Source of the DNA: Salvator merianae
Taxonomy: Eukaryota; Chordata; Lepidosauria; Squamata; Teiidae
Reading direction: 5' to 3'
DNA length: 64,000 nt
NCBI GenBank assembly: GCA_003586115.2
Contig: QVOM02000116.1
Span: 44,029,024-44,093,023 of the forward strand
This document shows, piece by piece, positions 55,667-64,000 of the stretch. The translations under genes and the position numbers were made by a program. The notes beneath the pieces were generated by a model. The model was not told the DNA's origin. It did no database searches and saw only the letters and a program-made list of their open reading frames with translations. The number at the start of each line of letters is the position of its first letter. Positions within the stretch are counted from its first letter, which is position 1.

Positions 55667-56127
55667 ATGGAACATCCACATTTGCCACTGGTAGATGCAT
55701 CCCTGGGTAGAGAGAAATTCTTTTCTTTATCACACAACACTAGGACCAGAAGGCACTCTATGAAGCTGATGGGTAGGAGAGTTAGGACTGACAAGGGGAA
55801 GTACTTTTTCACCCAGAGCATCACCACTCTGTGGAATTTTTTACTGGAAGAGGTGGTGACAGCAGTCAGCCTAGATAGCTTTAAGAAAGGATTGAACAGA
55901 TTCATGGAGGTCAGGTGTATCAATGGCTACTAGAATGGATGCCTGGGTACTGCCTCCAGGTTGCAAAGACAGGCAGGATGTCTGAAAACCATTTGCAGCG
56001 AGTCAAGAGCAGGTGAAGGTTTTGCCTTTTATTCTGCTTGAGAATGCCCAGAAGCAATTGGTGGACCACTGTGTGAGACAGGATGCTGAACTAGATGGGC
56101 TCCTCTTATGTTCTTATGTTCTTATGT
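55667..56127 (+). mobile_element. CR1 LINE 3' end with terminal repeat
   Basis: A 5'-truncated CR1-type element: TATCACACAACACTAGGACC, GGTAGGAGAGTTAGGACTGA, CACTCTGTGGAATTTTTTAC, GCTGAACTAGATGGGCTCC, and three terminal TTCTTATG units (about 56104-56127). The short terminal tandem repeat is diagnostic of CR1. Copies at 18.0 (minus) and 25.5 kb share parts. Confidence 0.88.
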
Positions 56128-57119
56128 AGTTCTGCAAGAATTACCAAGAGGTTACTTCTTTCGGCAGAGAGGAAGGAAATTGTTGTGTGTGCCAAGCCAG
56201 CCTTTGTCCACACTGCCATCTAGCCAACTAGAGGTCAGCCTAGTTGCAATTTGGATGGAACCTTTGAAGAAGAACTCATACTAATCTACCTGATTAAATG
56301 TTTGACCTTTGGATGCACTCATGTCTGCAAAACAAAGCATAGCTTTCTTGCAATAATTCATCAGAAAAATCATCAGAAAGTGGCAAGAAAAAAGGGGAAG
56401 AAATATCTTCAAATATCCCATAGAATTTTATTGGAGGTATTTTTATATACCCCAACCATTCTCCAACCATTTATGGTCATAAACTGATTTTTGCAGGTGA
56501 ATGATCACAAGGGGTCCCCAACAATCTTCTAAATAGACTTGACTATAGAATTTAAAAGGCTGAAGAACAGCCAGCATTTTAAACCATCTGGGGTAGAAAC
56601 ACAGACCCCAAAATAATACTGAGCGTGAAACTAGAAAGATTTAGCCAAGCTATGTTGCACTTAGGAATTCCAGAAAATTCATTAGTGGATGTTCACTCCT
56701 AGCTGCCGCAAGACAATTTCTTAACCATGCTCATCCTGTCAGTTTGACACAATTGCTGCCTTCACTGAGCTCCAAATATTCATGTAAATGTAGATGAATG
56801 ACAAAGAATCACTGTGTTGAAAGCAAATGAGTTATTTAAAAAAATTCCACACCTTGGAAGTTTTTTCCATACCCTGAATTCAATAAATCATGATGGCGAG
56901 TGTGTTTGTGTGTGTGTTGGAGGAATTGTCCACTTGCTAGAACAATCTGAGATGGGTAGCGGTGGTGCAGGGAATAGCTATGAGCCATGATGGAAGCAAT
57001 TATGCCTTCCAGTAACCCCTCTGCCGCCATCACACCTGTTTTCCATCTATCCTTATTAACAAGTCTAATGCACAAGATTAAAAACCAGAGATGCTCAGAA
57101 TCCAAATCCTCATTACCAG
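56128..57119. other. Unassigned non-coding DNA
   Basis: No gene or named repeat is seen. A short GTGTGTTTGTGTGTGTG run lies at 56899-56916. Confidence 0.45.
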
Positions 57120-57720
57120 CTGGTACACACAGATGTCAAATTAGGGATTTCAGGTGGGTTACCTGAACCAGAAACAGACTGCATTTTTTTATTTAAAAAA
57201 AGAAAAACTAGGTCAGGCAGTGAAGATCTTGCATTTAAAATCACATGTGATTTGTTTGGCCAGATTTGAACAAGATGCCAACTTACTTGCATACAGTGCC
57301 AAGTCAGTTGGAAGCAAAGTATATTTGATCAAGGGAGGGAGGGGGACTCCCAGCTCAATTTAGATGCGCTTAGTATGCATCCGCCCTTCCTCCTTGTGCA
57401 AAGCAAGGCAATTACTCTTCCGCTGTCCACGTCACGTACCCTCAATGCAAACAGGTGTCAAATTTGGTATTTGACAGCTCAGGCAGAGACGTGCATTGTC
57501 TTCACAGCTGTGGGGACTGGCACCCATTGTTGTACCAAGAATCCCTGGCAAGCAAAAGATGCAATTTGCATTATTTTGTAATTGCATGGAAATTAATATG
57601 TGGCACTGTCGGTCACGGCTGTAGGCAGAAATTATCATTGGTTGGTATCAGCAGCAGAGATGGCCTTTACTTTCTTCTTTGAACATTTCCATTCCCCAAC
57701 TTGAGTTGAGCAGCTACAGC
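57120..57720. promoter_or_regulatory. Candidate conserved non-coding element block
   Basis: Repeat-free sequence with TTAAAATCACATGTGATTTG (a palindromic stretch) and GGTGTCAAATTTGGTATTTGACAGC (inverted TGTCA/TGACA, like TALE homeodomain sites). It also has TGCAATTTGCATTATTTTGTAATTGCATGG. It is one of the strongest enhancer-like stretches; the call is style-based. Confidence 0.42.
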
Positions 57721-57846
57721 ATGTTAAAATGAAGAAACTAGAATTATGGAGCTCCTGAGACTCTGAGCTGTTTTCTCACAGTGGCATGTCAGAAGCCTTT
57801 TCACCTGGATAGCACTTGCAGGATTGTGGGAAAGGGCCACTCTTAT

Positions 57847-57872
57847 ACACACACGCGCACGCACACACACAT
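57847..57872 (+). repeat. (CA)n short microsatellite
   Basis: An interrupted CA repeat, CACACACGCGCACGCACACACACA. Confidence 0.85.
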
Positions 57873-57926
57873 AACTTTTTTAGCAGGTTCTGTTCTGCTA
57901 TGCAGGCATTTGTTTGTGAAGACTAT

Positions 57927-58507
57927 GGGCATTTTCACACTTACCAGAGGAGAACATTCTAATCAGCAGGCTTCAGGCTGGTGAAGATGAAGTCTGTTGA
58001 GTGCTATACGCACTTGCCAGTTAGGGAAACGACTCCAAGCTGACCAGCAGAGGGAGCAGTGCAGATGGGAATCTGCTAGGCAGGAAGTGAAGTAACGAAT
58101 CATAGAGGCACAGATGAGAAGATAGGTCTAGTAATCCGAACCATAGAGCTACTGCTTCGAAGTTAGAGGGGCTCCTTTCAGAGCTGTCTTTCAAACTGCA
58201 GCCAGGGTGTGAAGCCCAAAGGGCAAACTGGGTTGCAAAGCAGCAGACCATGCCTGCATGGCCACACCAGCCCCTCCCCGCCACCATTTCGAGCCAGGAA
58301 GCAGTGCAAAAGCTACTTCCCCGATCTGCGCTTGATCTCCCAGGTCGGAATCAAGACAGTAAATTACTTGTCCAGCCTTCCCCAGGTTCAGGTATGTATC
58401 AGGTGAGCCTCGGTGAGAATCGGGAATGGCGCGTGTACGCGCGAGTGCGAATCCTCCATTCTAGTGAGCGGCCAAGTACGTTCTGCTTCAGAAGTGCGAA
58501 CAGGCCC
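57927..58507 (+). mobile_element. MITE family F, copy F1 (complete)
   Basis: 581 bp from GGGCATTTTCACACTTACCA to GAAGTGCGAACAGGCCC, flanked by TAT on both sides (57924-57926 and 58508-58510). The interior is GC-rich at right (CCCCGATCTGCGCTTGATCTC) and matches F2 over its whole length without large indels. Opposed frames of up to 91 codons are shared with F2 but interrupted differently, so they are not evidence for a protein. It has no transposase. Confidence 0.85.
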
Positions 58508-58849
58508 TATGAATGCAACATCTGAGATTGCCACAAAACTGTGACCAAATTCCAGTCAAACAGTATCCAGCTGAATGGGGTCAAGACCACTTCAGGACAA
58601 TTTGTATTTTTTGGCAAGTGTGTTCATTCAAAGGGTCTGCCAGTTTGAACTGCGTAGCCTTATTTAGAAACTGAATGTTCCTTGAACTTCTGACCTGTCC
58701 CTATCTAACAGCATGGTCCATGGCAGGAGAAACAAACAAGGCAGTGGACATCTATTTCCAGGGACAGTCAGTGAAAGTATTAGAAGAATCTGAGTATGAT
58801 TTGAGAGTCTTTAATTTCAGATCAGCAAGATGAACCAATAGAGATATCT
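58508..58849. other. Unassigned non-coding DNA
   Basis: No gene or named repeat is seen. Confidence 0.45.
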
Positions 58850-59085
58850 CTGAACTGCTTCATTTTTTAATCCATTCTAATTGAACCAATTGGTTCAACT
58901 GATTTGAACTCAAATCTGAACCACCACGATCCATTCAAGGGGCCCAGTTCAAACTAAAACCTAACCAGGAGGTTCATCTGAACTGTTCAAACCACCTGGT
59001 TCAATCTGAACTGGTTCATGGTCAGCCAGAATTGCCCTTTAAAAAGGGCCTTTTCCCATTCATTTTTAAAACTTTTTTAAAAGCT
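58850..59085. mobile_element. MITE family K, copy K3 (interior)
   Basis: Repeated AACTGGTTCA, GAACCAATTGGTTCAACTG and GTTCAAACCACCTGGTTCAA motifs as in K1 and K2. Ends are not found. It also carries GCCCTTTAAAAAGGGC, a 16-base perfect palindrome (59034-59049). Confidence 0.45.
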
Positions 59086-59115
59086 TCTTCTGACCTGGAA
59101 GAAGGTGCAAACACA

Positions 59116-59295
59116 GGCCCTTTCTGCACTTGGCTTTATTCTGGACTATATCCCAGAATAGGGACCTGCTATCCATAGGCTGGTGCAGATTATAGTAGGC
59201 CCCAGGTGGGGCCCACCATAGTTCATAGTAGCATGCAAATGACAGATCCCTATTTCAAGATATAATCTGGAATAAGGTCAAGTGCAGAAAGGGCC
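59116..59295. mobile_element. Palindromic MITE family A, copy A9 (complete)
   Basis: 180 bp, the third copy of exactly this length. GGCCCTTTCTGCACTTGGCT at left, AAGTGCAGAAAGGGCC at right, flanked by ACA on both sides (59113-59115 and 59296-59298). Confidence 0.85.
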
Positions 59296-59460
59296 ACAGT
59301 TGACTGGGAGTGATCTAGCCGCTCCCAGTCAAACTGTGGACAGCATTTTAGCTGTCCACAACTAGTAACTTCAGGAGCAGCTATAGACACTCCCAGATCC
59401 TGCAGCGGTGGGGCCTTGCAGACACACTTACCCAGTGAGTGTCCACTCACTTACTGCTTA
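59296..59460 (-). mobile_element. MITE family D, partial copy D6
   Basis: Holds the CTGGGAGTGATCTAGCCGCTCCCAGTC hairpin, the paired CTGTGGACAGC/GCTGTCCACA arms and GGAGCAGCTATAGACACTCCC, as in D4. The right end fades at GTGAGTGTCCACTCAC. A9 sits against its left side. Confidence 0.6.
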
Positions 59461-59799
59461 CTAATGATCTCTTCTGCTTTGGCCATAGTTTGGCCAATGT
59501 TCCTGAAGTTTTTATCTCCATTTTGCATTGACTCCACCCATAATCTTTCCTCCTCCCATGTTGCCAACTTACAACTTACATTCTTATACTTTCTCATTCT
59601 CACTTCTGGCATTATTCTCTCATGCTTTACATGTTGCCAATGTATTTAGGAGTGAGGAACTTATTTCTTCCCTCTTTTTTCCCTGCAATTTTCCATCTCT
59701 TGTGACCTTCTATTCTTAACAAGAAAGTAAGAGGGAAATCATTGTTCTTATAAGGCCCCATGTTTTCCAGCCTTTCCTTGCTAGCTCACAGAAATGTGC

Positions 59800-60480
59800 A
59801 GTGGATTTCTCATAATTTATAGAAAAATTAATAATTAAAAAAGCATTTTAAATGCATGTATATGTGTGTGTAGAGAGAGAGAGATTTAAAAGGAAGTGTG
59901 TAAATCAAGTTGTTTGTACAACTTTGTGTTTAAATATGATTTCAAATAACCAGAGTCTTTCCTGGGTGCATTTACCGTCAATAATTCAATAAAATATTTG
60001 TATTTTTAAGAATAAATACACCACCCAATATCCATAAATATTATGTTTGGATTGATTTATTTTAGTATTTATATGCAATAAGTTCTTCAAGCTTCCGGGC
60101 TTTTAATTAATCTGGATTTGGGGCATAAATTCTTTATGCCTTGATTAATATCATGCAGGTTTTATTTAATTAAAGAGACAGACTGGTGAGAGACATTTTA
60201 ATCAAAAATTTCATATGCATACAGTACATCTGTATTTTTTTAATGCAGGCTCAGTGCACATTAAAAAAGATTTATTCGTTCTCAGCTGTTTTCCCATTTG
60301 AATGATGGCATCTTAGCAATTCACGTGAGGAGTTACCTGTACGCTCGTGTTTTGTCTTGTATCACCTCCCTGCAAAGAACTATAAAACAAGTTAGCAATA
60401 TTGAAGGGCAAGGACAAAAATAAAATAAAATATAGGTGCTGATTTTTTTGCATATGTAAGGGTCATTTTAATGGAAACCA
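59800..60480. promoter_or_regulatory. Candidate conserved non-coding element block
   Basis: AT-rich, repeat-free apart from a GTGTGTAGAGAGAGAGAG run at 59865-59883. It contains CCGGGCTTTTAATTAATCTG, GCCTTGATTAATATCATGCAGG and TTTTATTTAATTAAAGAGAC. Strong homeobox-like density. Style-based call. Confidence 0.42.
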
Positions 60481-60898
60481 ATCATGGTGATAAGAAAATA
60501 CCATCAAAGATCCTATTAAGGAACTTTATCCCTCAAGGATGCCAAGAGTTAGCAGAAATATATAGATCCTTTTTACATTCACTTCTGTGGCACCATGGAA
60601 TATTTGTAAATGTTTTTGCTTTGCAAAAGCTTGTGGATGAATAGGAAAGTCTGGATGTCTTTGTATCGTAATGGTAGCACTTGGACAGAGTTACATTATA
60701 AGGAAGATCCAATCAAAGGATGAAAATAAACACTGAAGCACCAGAGAGATAATGTCTGTGAATATTCATAATGCTGTGGAGATCTGGGGTGGGGGAGAAG
60801 GTTCCCCAAACAAGAGCTTTCTGATACTTGAAATGTAGGTATACAAAAGGAATCTACCTTGCTCAGCTGCAAATCTATATGGTTATCAATGGCAAGAA
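60481..60898. other. Unassigned non-coding DNA
   Basis: No gene or named repeat is seen. Confidence 0.45.
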
Positions 60899-61206
60899 TA
60901 AAAAGAAGAAGAAGAAGAAGAAGAACTTGGTTTTTATACCCCGCTTTTCTCAGCCGAAGCTGACTCAAAGCGGCTTACGAGGTTATTTTTCGCCCGAAGG
61001 CTTACATCTGTCTATCTTCCGCATCACACAATGTGATGCTCCCTATTTATCTACTTGCAATTACTTGCTTTCGAACAGCTAGGTTGGCTGGAGCTAGAGG
61101 CCAGTAGAGGGTGCTCATCCCCTCTACACGGCAGACAGGGGCCTTGAACTCCAATCCTCCTATTGAAAGATCAGTGCCTTAGCCACCTGCACCACCATGC
61201 CTCTCT
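60899..61206 (-). mobile_element. Sauria-type tRNA-derived SINE, minus strand
   Basis: On the minus strand the head is GGTGCAGGTGGCTAAGGCAC with GGAGTTCAAGGCC about 40 bases on, a tRNA-like A box and B box. The 3' end is GCCGCTTTGAGTCAGC, GAGAAAAGCGGGGTATAAAA and a (TTC)n tail, as in Sauria SINEs whose tail comes from a Bov-B LINE. The (AAG)n at 60900-60924 on the plus strand is that tail. About 308 bp, near full length. Confidence 0.78.
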
Positions 61207-61331
61207 GTGATCCAAACCAGTGGGTCTGGACCAACAAAATCTGGTGATTCAGATCACAGGTAAGGCATGGTCTGGAACAGCCCTGTCAACATTACTGGTC
61301 TGGTATAGTGGCCAGTGCAGAATTGTTCTAA

Positions 61332-61853
61332 GGGCCTTTTTGCACTTTGAGCTAGTGAGCATCAAGGACACTCGCTAGCAAAGTGTCTCCACACTTAGTG
61401 GAGACCTGCATGACCGGGAGCAGCCTACAGCTGTTCCTGATCGCTGCTAGCTATGGAGCACTAACTTATGCTCCACAGTTGGACCAGGAGCAACTATCCT
61501 CCTCCCAGTCAAGTGCATTCATACTCATTTCCGGGAGTGAATGTACAGCTGCACTGCATGCTGCATGCTGCAGCTGCAGCTGCGTGATCTTGCAATTGAT
61601 GTCTACAGACGGTTGTGCACTTTGCAGCACTGCTGGTCACCACGACAGTGGCCAGACACTTCTCGGCCACTCTCATGGTAAACATCAAGACCAGAATACC
61701 AGCATTTGCACTGTGAATGCTGGTATCCTGCTCATATTCAACTCGATGGTCCCGCAGTATGGATGGTGTCCATGCTGCAAGGTCTATTCCATGTTAGTAT
61801 GGGATAACGATCCCATTCTAACGTGGAAAGTGAAAGATCACCCTAAGATTCCT
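61332..61853 (+). mobile_element. MITE family D, copy D5 (complete)
   Basis: 522 bp from GGGCCTTTTTGCACTTTGAG to GGAAAGTGAAAGATCACCC, flanked by TAA on both sides (61329-61331 and 61854-61856). Internal hairpins include ACCAGCATTTGCACTGTGAATGCTGGT-type arms. A 160-codon frame in it has no domain. The TAA duplication is the key to placing this family with PIF/Harbinger. Confidence 0.82.
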
Positions 61854-61875
61854 GAAACTAAATAGCAGAGTGTAA

Positions 61876-62456
61876 GGGCCTTTTCACACTTGCCAGAGGA
61901 GAATGTTCTAATTAGCAGGCTTCAGGCCAGTGAAATTGGGGTCTGTTGAGTGCTATAGGCACTTCCCAGCCAGGGAAATGACTCCAAGCTGATCAGCAGA
62001 GGGAGTGGTGCAGATGGGAATCCGCTAGACAGGAAATGAGGTCACGAATCATAGAGGCACGGATGCGAAGATAGATCTAGTAATCCAAACCATAGAGCTA
62101 CTGCTTCGAAGGTAGAGGGGCTCCTTTCAGAGCTGTCTTTGAAACGGCAGCCAGGCTCCAAAGCCCAAAGGGCAAACCGGGTTGCGAAACAGCGGACCGC
62201 GCCTGTGCAGCTGTGCCAGCCCCTCCCCGCCACCATTTCGAGCCAGGAAGCAGTGTGAAAGCAACTTCCCCGATCTGCGCTTGATCTCGCAGGTCGGAAT
62301 CAAGACAGCAAATTACTTGTCTAGACTTCCCCAGCTTCAGGTATGTATCAGGCGAGCCTCGGTGAGAATCGGGAGAGACGCGCGGCAGTAGTAATGCGAA
62401 TCCTCCGTTCCAGCGAGCAGCCAAGAATGGTCTACCGTGGAAGTGCAAACAGGCCC
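61876..62456 (+). mobile_element. MITE family F, copy F2 (complete)
   Basis: 581 bp, exactly the length of F1. It runs from GGGCCTTTTCACACTTGCCA to GAAGTGCAAACAGGCCC. It lies only 22 bases after D5 and in the same orientation as F1. The flanks (TAA and AGC) do not match, so either the duplication mutated or the neighbouring bases were altered. Confidence 0.85.
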
Positions 62457-63829
62457 AGCATTTCATAGCAAGCTCTTGGGGCTTCTGATTTGATTTTGAA
62501 ATATTTCTACAGTAAATACAATTATTGGTTATGATGATATAATACTAAAGCCACAACCATTCTCCAAATAAAAAACTGCACAGGGAAATCTTAAAGGAAT
62601 TCATCCTGCAGGATACAAGCAAAAAACTATGATACACAAAGAAAAGAATCTAAAAGTTGCTTTAAGAACTGTTAATGACATGAGAGAAATGTAAAATGAA
62701 TGCAGAATGAATTTTCCCTATGAAGGTACTATCAGAAAAGAGTTCATAAGGAGACTTTTTAAAATGATCAAAGAAGCTTCCAGGATAAGGATTAAAACTG
62801 ATGTTGCTATTTTTCCTATCCTTCAATAGTTGGCTTGACAGGATATTTCTTTGTAAAATTAGAACAAAATCATAACAAAGAAAAATGCATACCTTTGAGT
62901 GCTAAAACGTACTTATTTGATTTCATTGCACCTTTCAACAGCAAAGTGAACAATTGCATAAAATATTTGATTCCAAACCCATGTTTTATTTTATTCAGAA
63001 TTTTATCTGTTATATCAACCACATTCACTATACTAGAGTAAACACAGTAAAAGAGAATACCAGCAATAGCAAATTAATTAGGAAAGGTAATTAAGCTCGA
63101 AGATTAATTTTAGATTTTTAGCTTTAATAAAGGAAATTTTTAGATTTAATAAAGGGTCAGTGTTTAAAAGGTCTGAAGAGCCTATGGAGGGGTTATTTGG
63201 CTGTGCCCATATTAGAGACCTTTTAACTGATCCCTGGAGTGAGCACTCGAGCAGCCAGTGCAAAAGTGAGACTCACAACAGATGTATGCAGACTGCTTTG
63301 CCACAGGTGAAACCTGGCAGGGGAACACAGCTACCAGGAAATTCCCCTTGCAAGAACGAAGTTCCTGACTGGGCCAGTTTTCACAGCACCAGAGGTATGG
63401 CTGGAAATCAGCCATTTTTGGTGGCATAAATAGCAGAACAGGGGGGAATTGGCCCCAGTAAGCTACCTCCTCTTCCATGCATCCCCACAGAGAGAGGCAA
63501 TCACCTAGTGGCCAACATCTAGAGTAGTTTGAAGACGATTAAAGTTAACTCATGGGGAAGCTGTAGCAGCTTTGAAGCTAAGGGATGGGTTTATCTGCAT
63601 GCACAGCCCCAGGGCATCCAGATGTCTGAATGCACAGCTTGGGGGGAGCTAGGTACCCTTTGACAATCTGGATCCCTCCCCAGTTTTTCACTTTTGCAGA
63701 TTAATGACAGACAGCCCTGTACACGAGCATTCCAGAGAACCTATCTGAGTGGAAGGAGAGTCCTAGCATAGATGCATTCTGGGGTACAGATTAGATCTCT
63801 GTACTGGAAAAGTTTCATATTGTGGTCCA
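62457..63829. other. Unassigned non-coding DNA
   Basis: No gene is seen. 62.46-63.1 kb is AT-rich and repeat-free; 63.15-63.8 kb is closer to average composition, with opposed frames of under 90 codons that have no domain. Confidence 0.45.
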
Positions 63830-64000
63830 GTCAATAAATTTGAAAGAAAGGATGCAATATTGGATTTTGTTAATTACTTTATTGCTGCTAATTGTTTGAT
63901 TAAACAGGTGGGTTTGGAGAAGTTAATTAATAGTTCATTATTACAATACAAATTAACTTGGCAGTAGTATGTGTCATATATTTATTGAATAATGAGTACT
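63830..64000. promoter_or_regulatory. Candidate conserved non-coding element at window edge
   Basis: TTTTGTTAATTACTTTATTG, GCTAATTGTTTGATTAAACAGG and GAGAAGTTAATTAATAG give very dense TAAT cores. The block is cut by the window end. Confidence 0.33.

Noticed and set aside
58021..58525. Frames shared by both F copies, considered as a conserved small protein
   Set aside because: Shared frames follow from near-identity of two MITE copies. Start and stop positions differ and no domain is seen.
61383..61865. 160-codon plus-strand frame with Cys/Ser-rich stretch
   Set aside because: It is wholly inside MITE D5, and other D copies do not keep the frame open.

Overview
The window looks like non-coding DNA from a squamate reptile, most likely a lizard. 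The base composition is AT-rich. CR1 and L2-type LINE 3' ends, tRNA-derived SINEs (one with a Sauria-SINE-like 3' end), Penelope-like retroelements and very many short non-autonomous DNA transposons are scattered through it. I found no protein-coding host gene: no open frame exceeds about 175 codons, the longest ones lie wholly or partly inside repeats, and none carries a convincing conserved host domain. The only recognisable protein remnants belong to retroelements: an L2-type reverse transcriptase C-terminus (26.9-27.5 kb, minus) and two Penelope-like element (PLE) pieces (38.95-39.78 kb).

Layout. 0-5.7 kb: a DNA-transposon piece (D1), a palindromic MITE (A1), an L2 tail and a tRNA-SINE. 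6.9-13.6 kb: a GAGATG microsatellite, MITEs E1, D2 and A3, a gene-desert-like AT-rich block at 8.1-8.8 kb, a palindromic PLE end at 12.6-12.8 kb and MITE L. 14-25 kb: mostly unassigned sequence with a CR1 end (18.0-18.2 kb), MITE J copies and AT-rich conserved-looking blocks. 25-34 kb: CR1 and L2 pieces, then MITEs C1, D3 and D4; D4 splits a second PLE end. 34-44 kb: L2 tails, MITEs M and A6, CR1 ends, a PLE head-to-head pair and a long (TA)n tract. 44-56 kb: a SINE, MITEs E2, C2 and C4, a GC-rich hAT-type foldback element (54.4 kb), C3 and a CR1 3' end. 56-64 kb: two 581-bp copies of MITE F, plus A9/D6, D5 and a Sauria-type SINE, among AT-rich conserved-looking blocks.

No genes work together here. 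The regulatory content, if any, would be in about 15 AT-rich, repeat-free blocks that read like vertebrate conserved non-coding elements. This makes a gene desert or a very large intron the likely setting. That judgement comes from sequence style only; no alignment was possible.

The most notable signals are: (1) the ends of two PLE families hold fossil hammerhead-ribozyme cores (CTGANGA, hairpin, GAAA, 4-nt palindrome, AGG), in one case interrupted in loop II by a transposon; (2) several superficially different MITE families share GGCC-type ends and 3-bp flanking repeats (TTA, TAA, TAT, AAT, AAT, ACA), which points to one PIF/Harbinger-like mobilising source; (3) a 201-bp near-perfect CpG-rich foldback element has CAG ends and an 8-bp target duplication.
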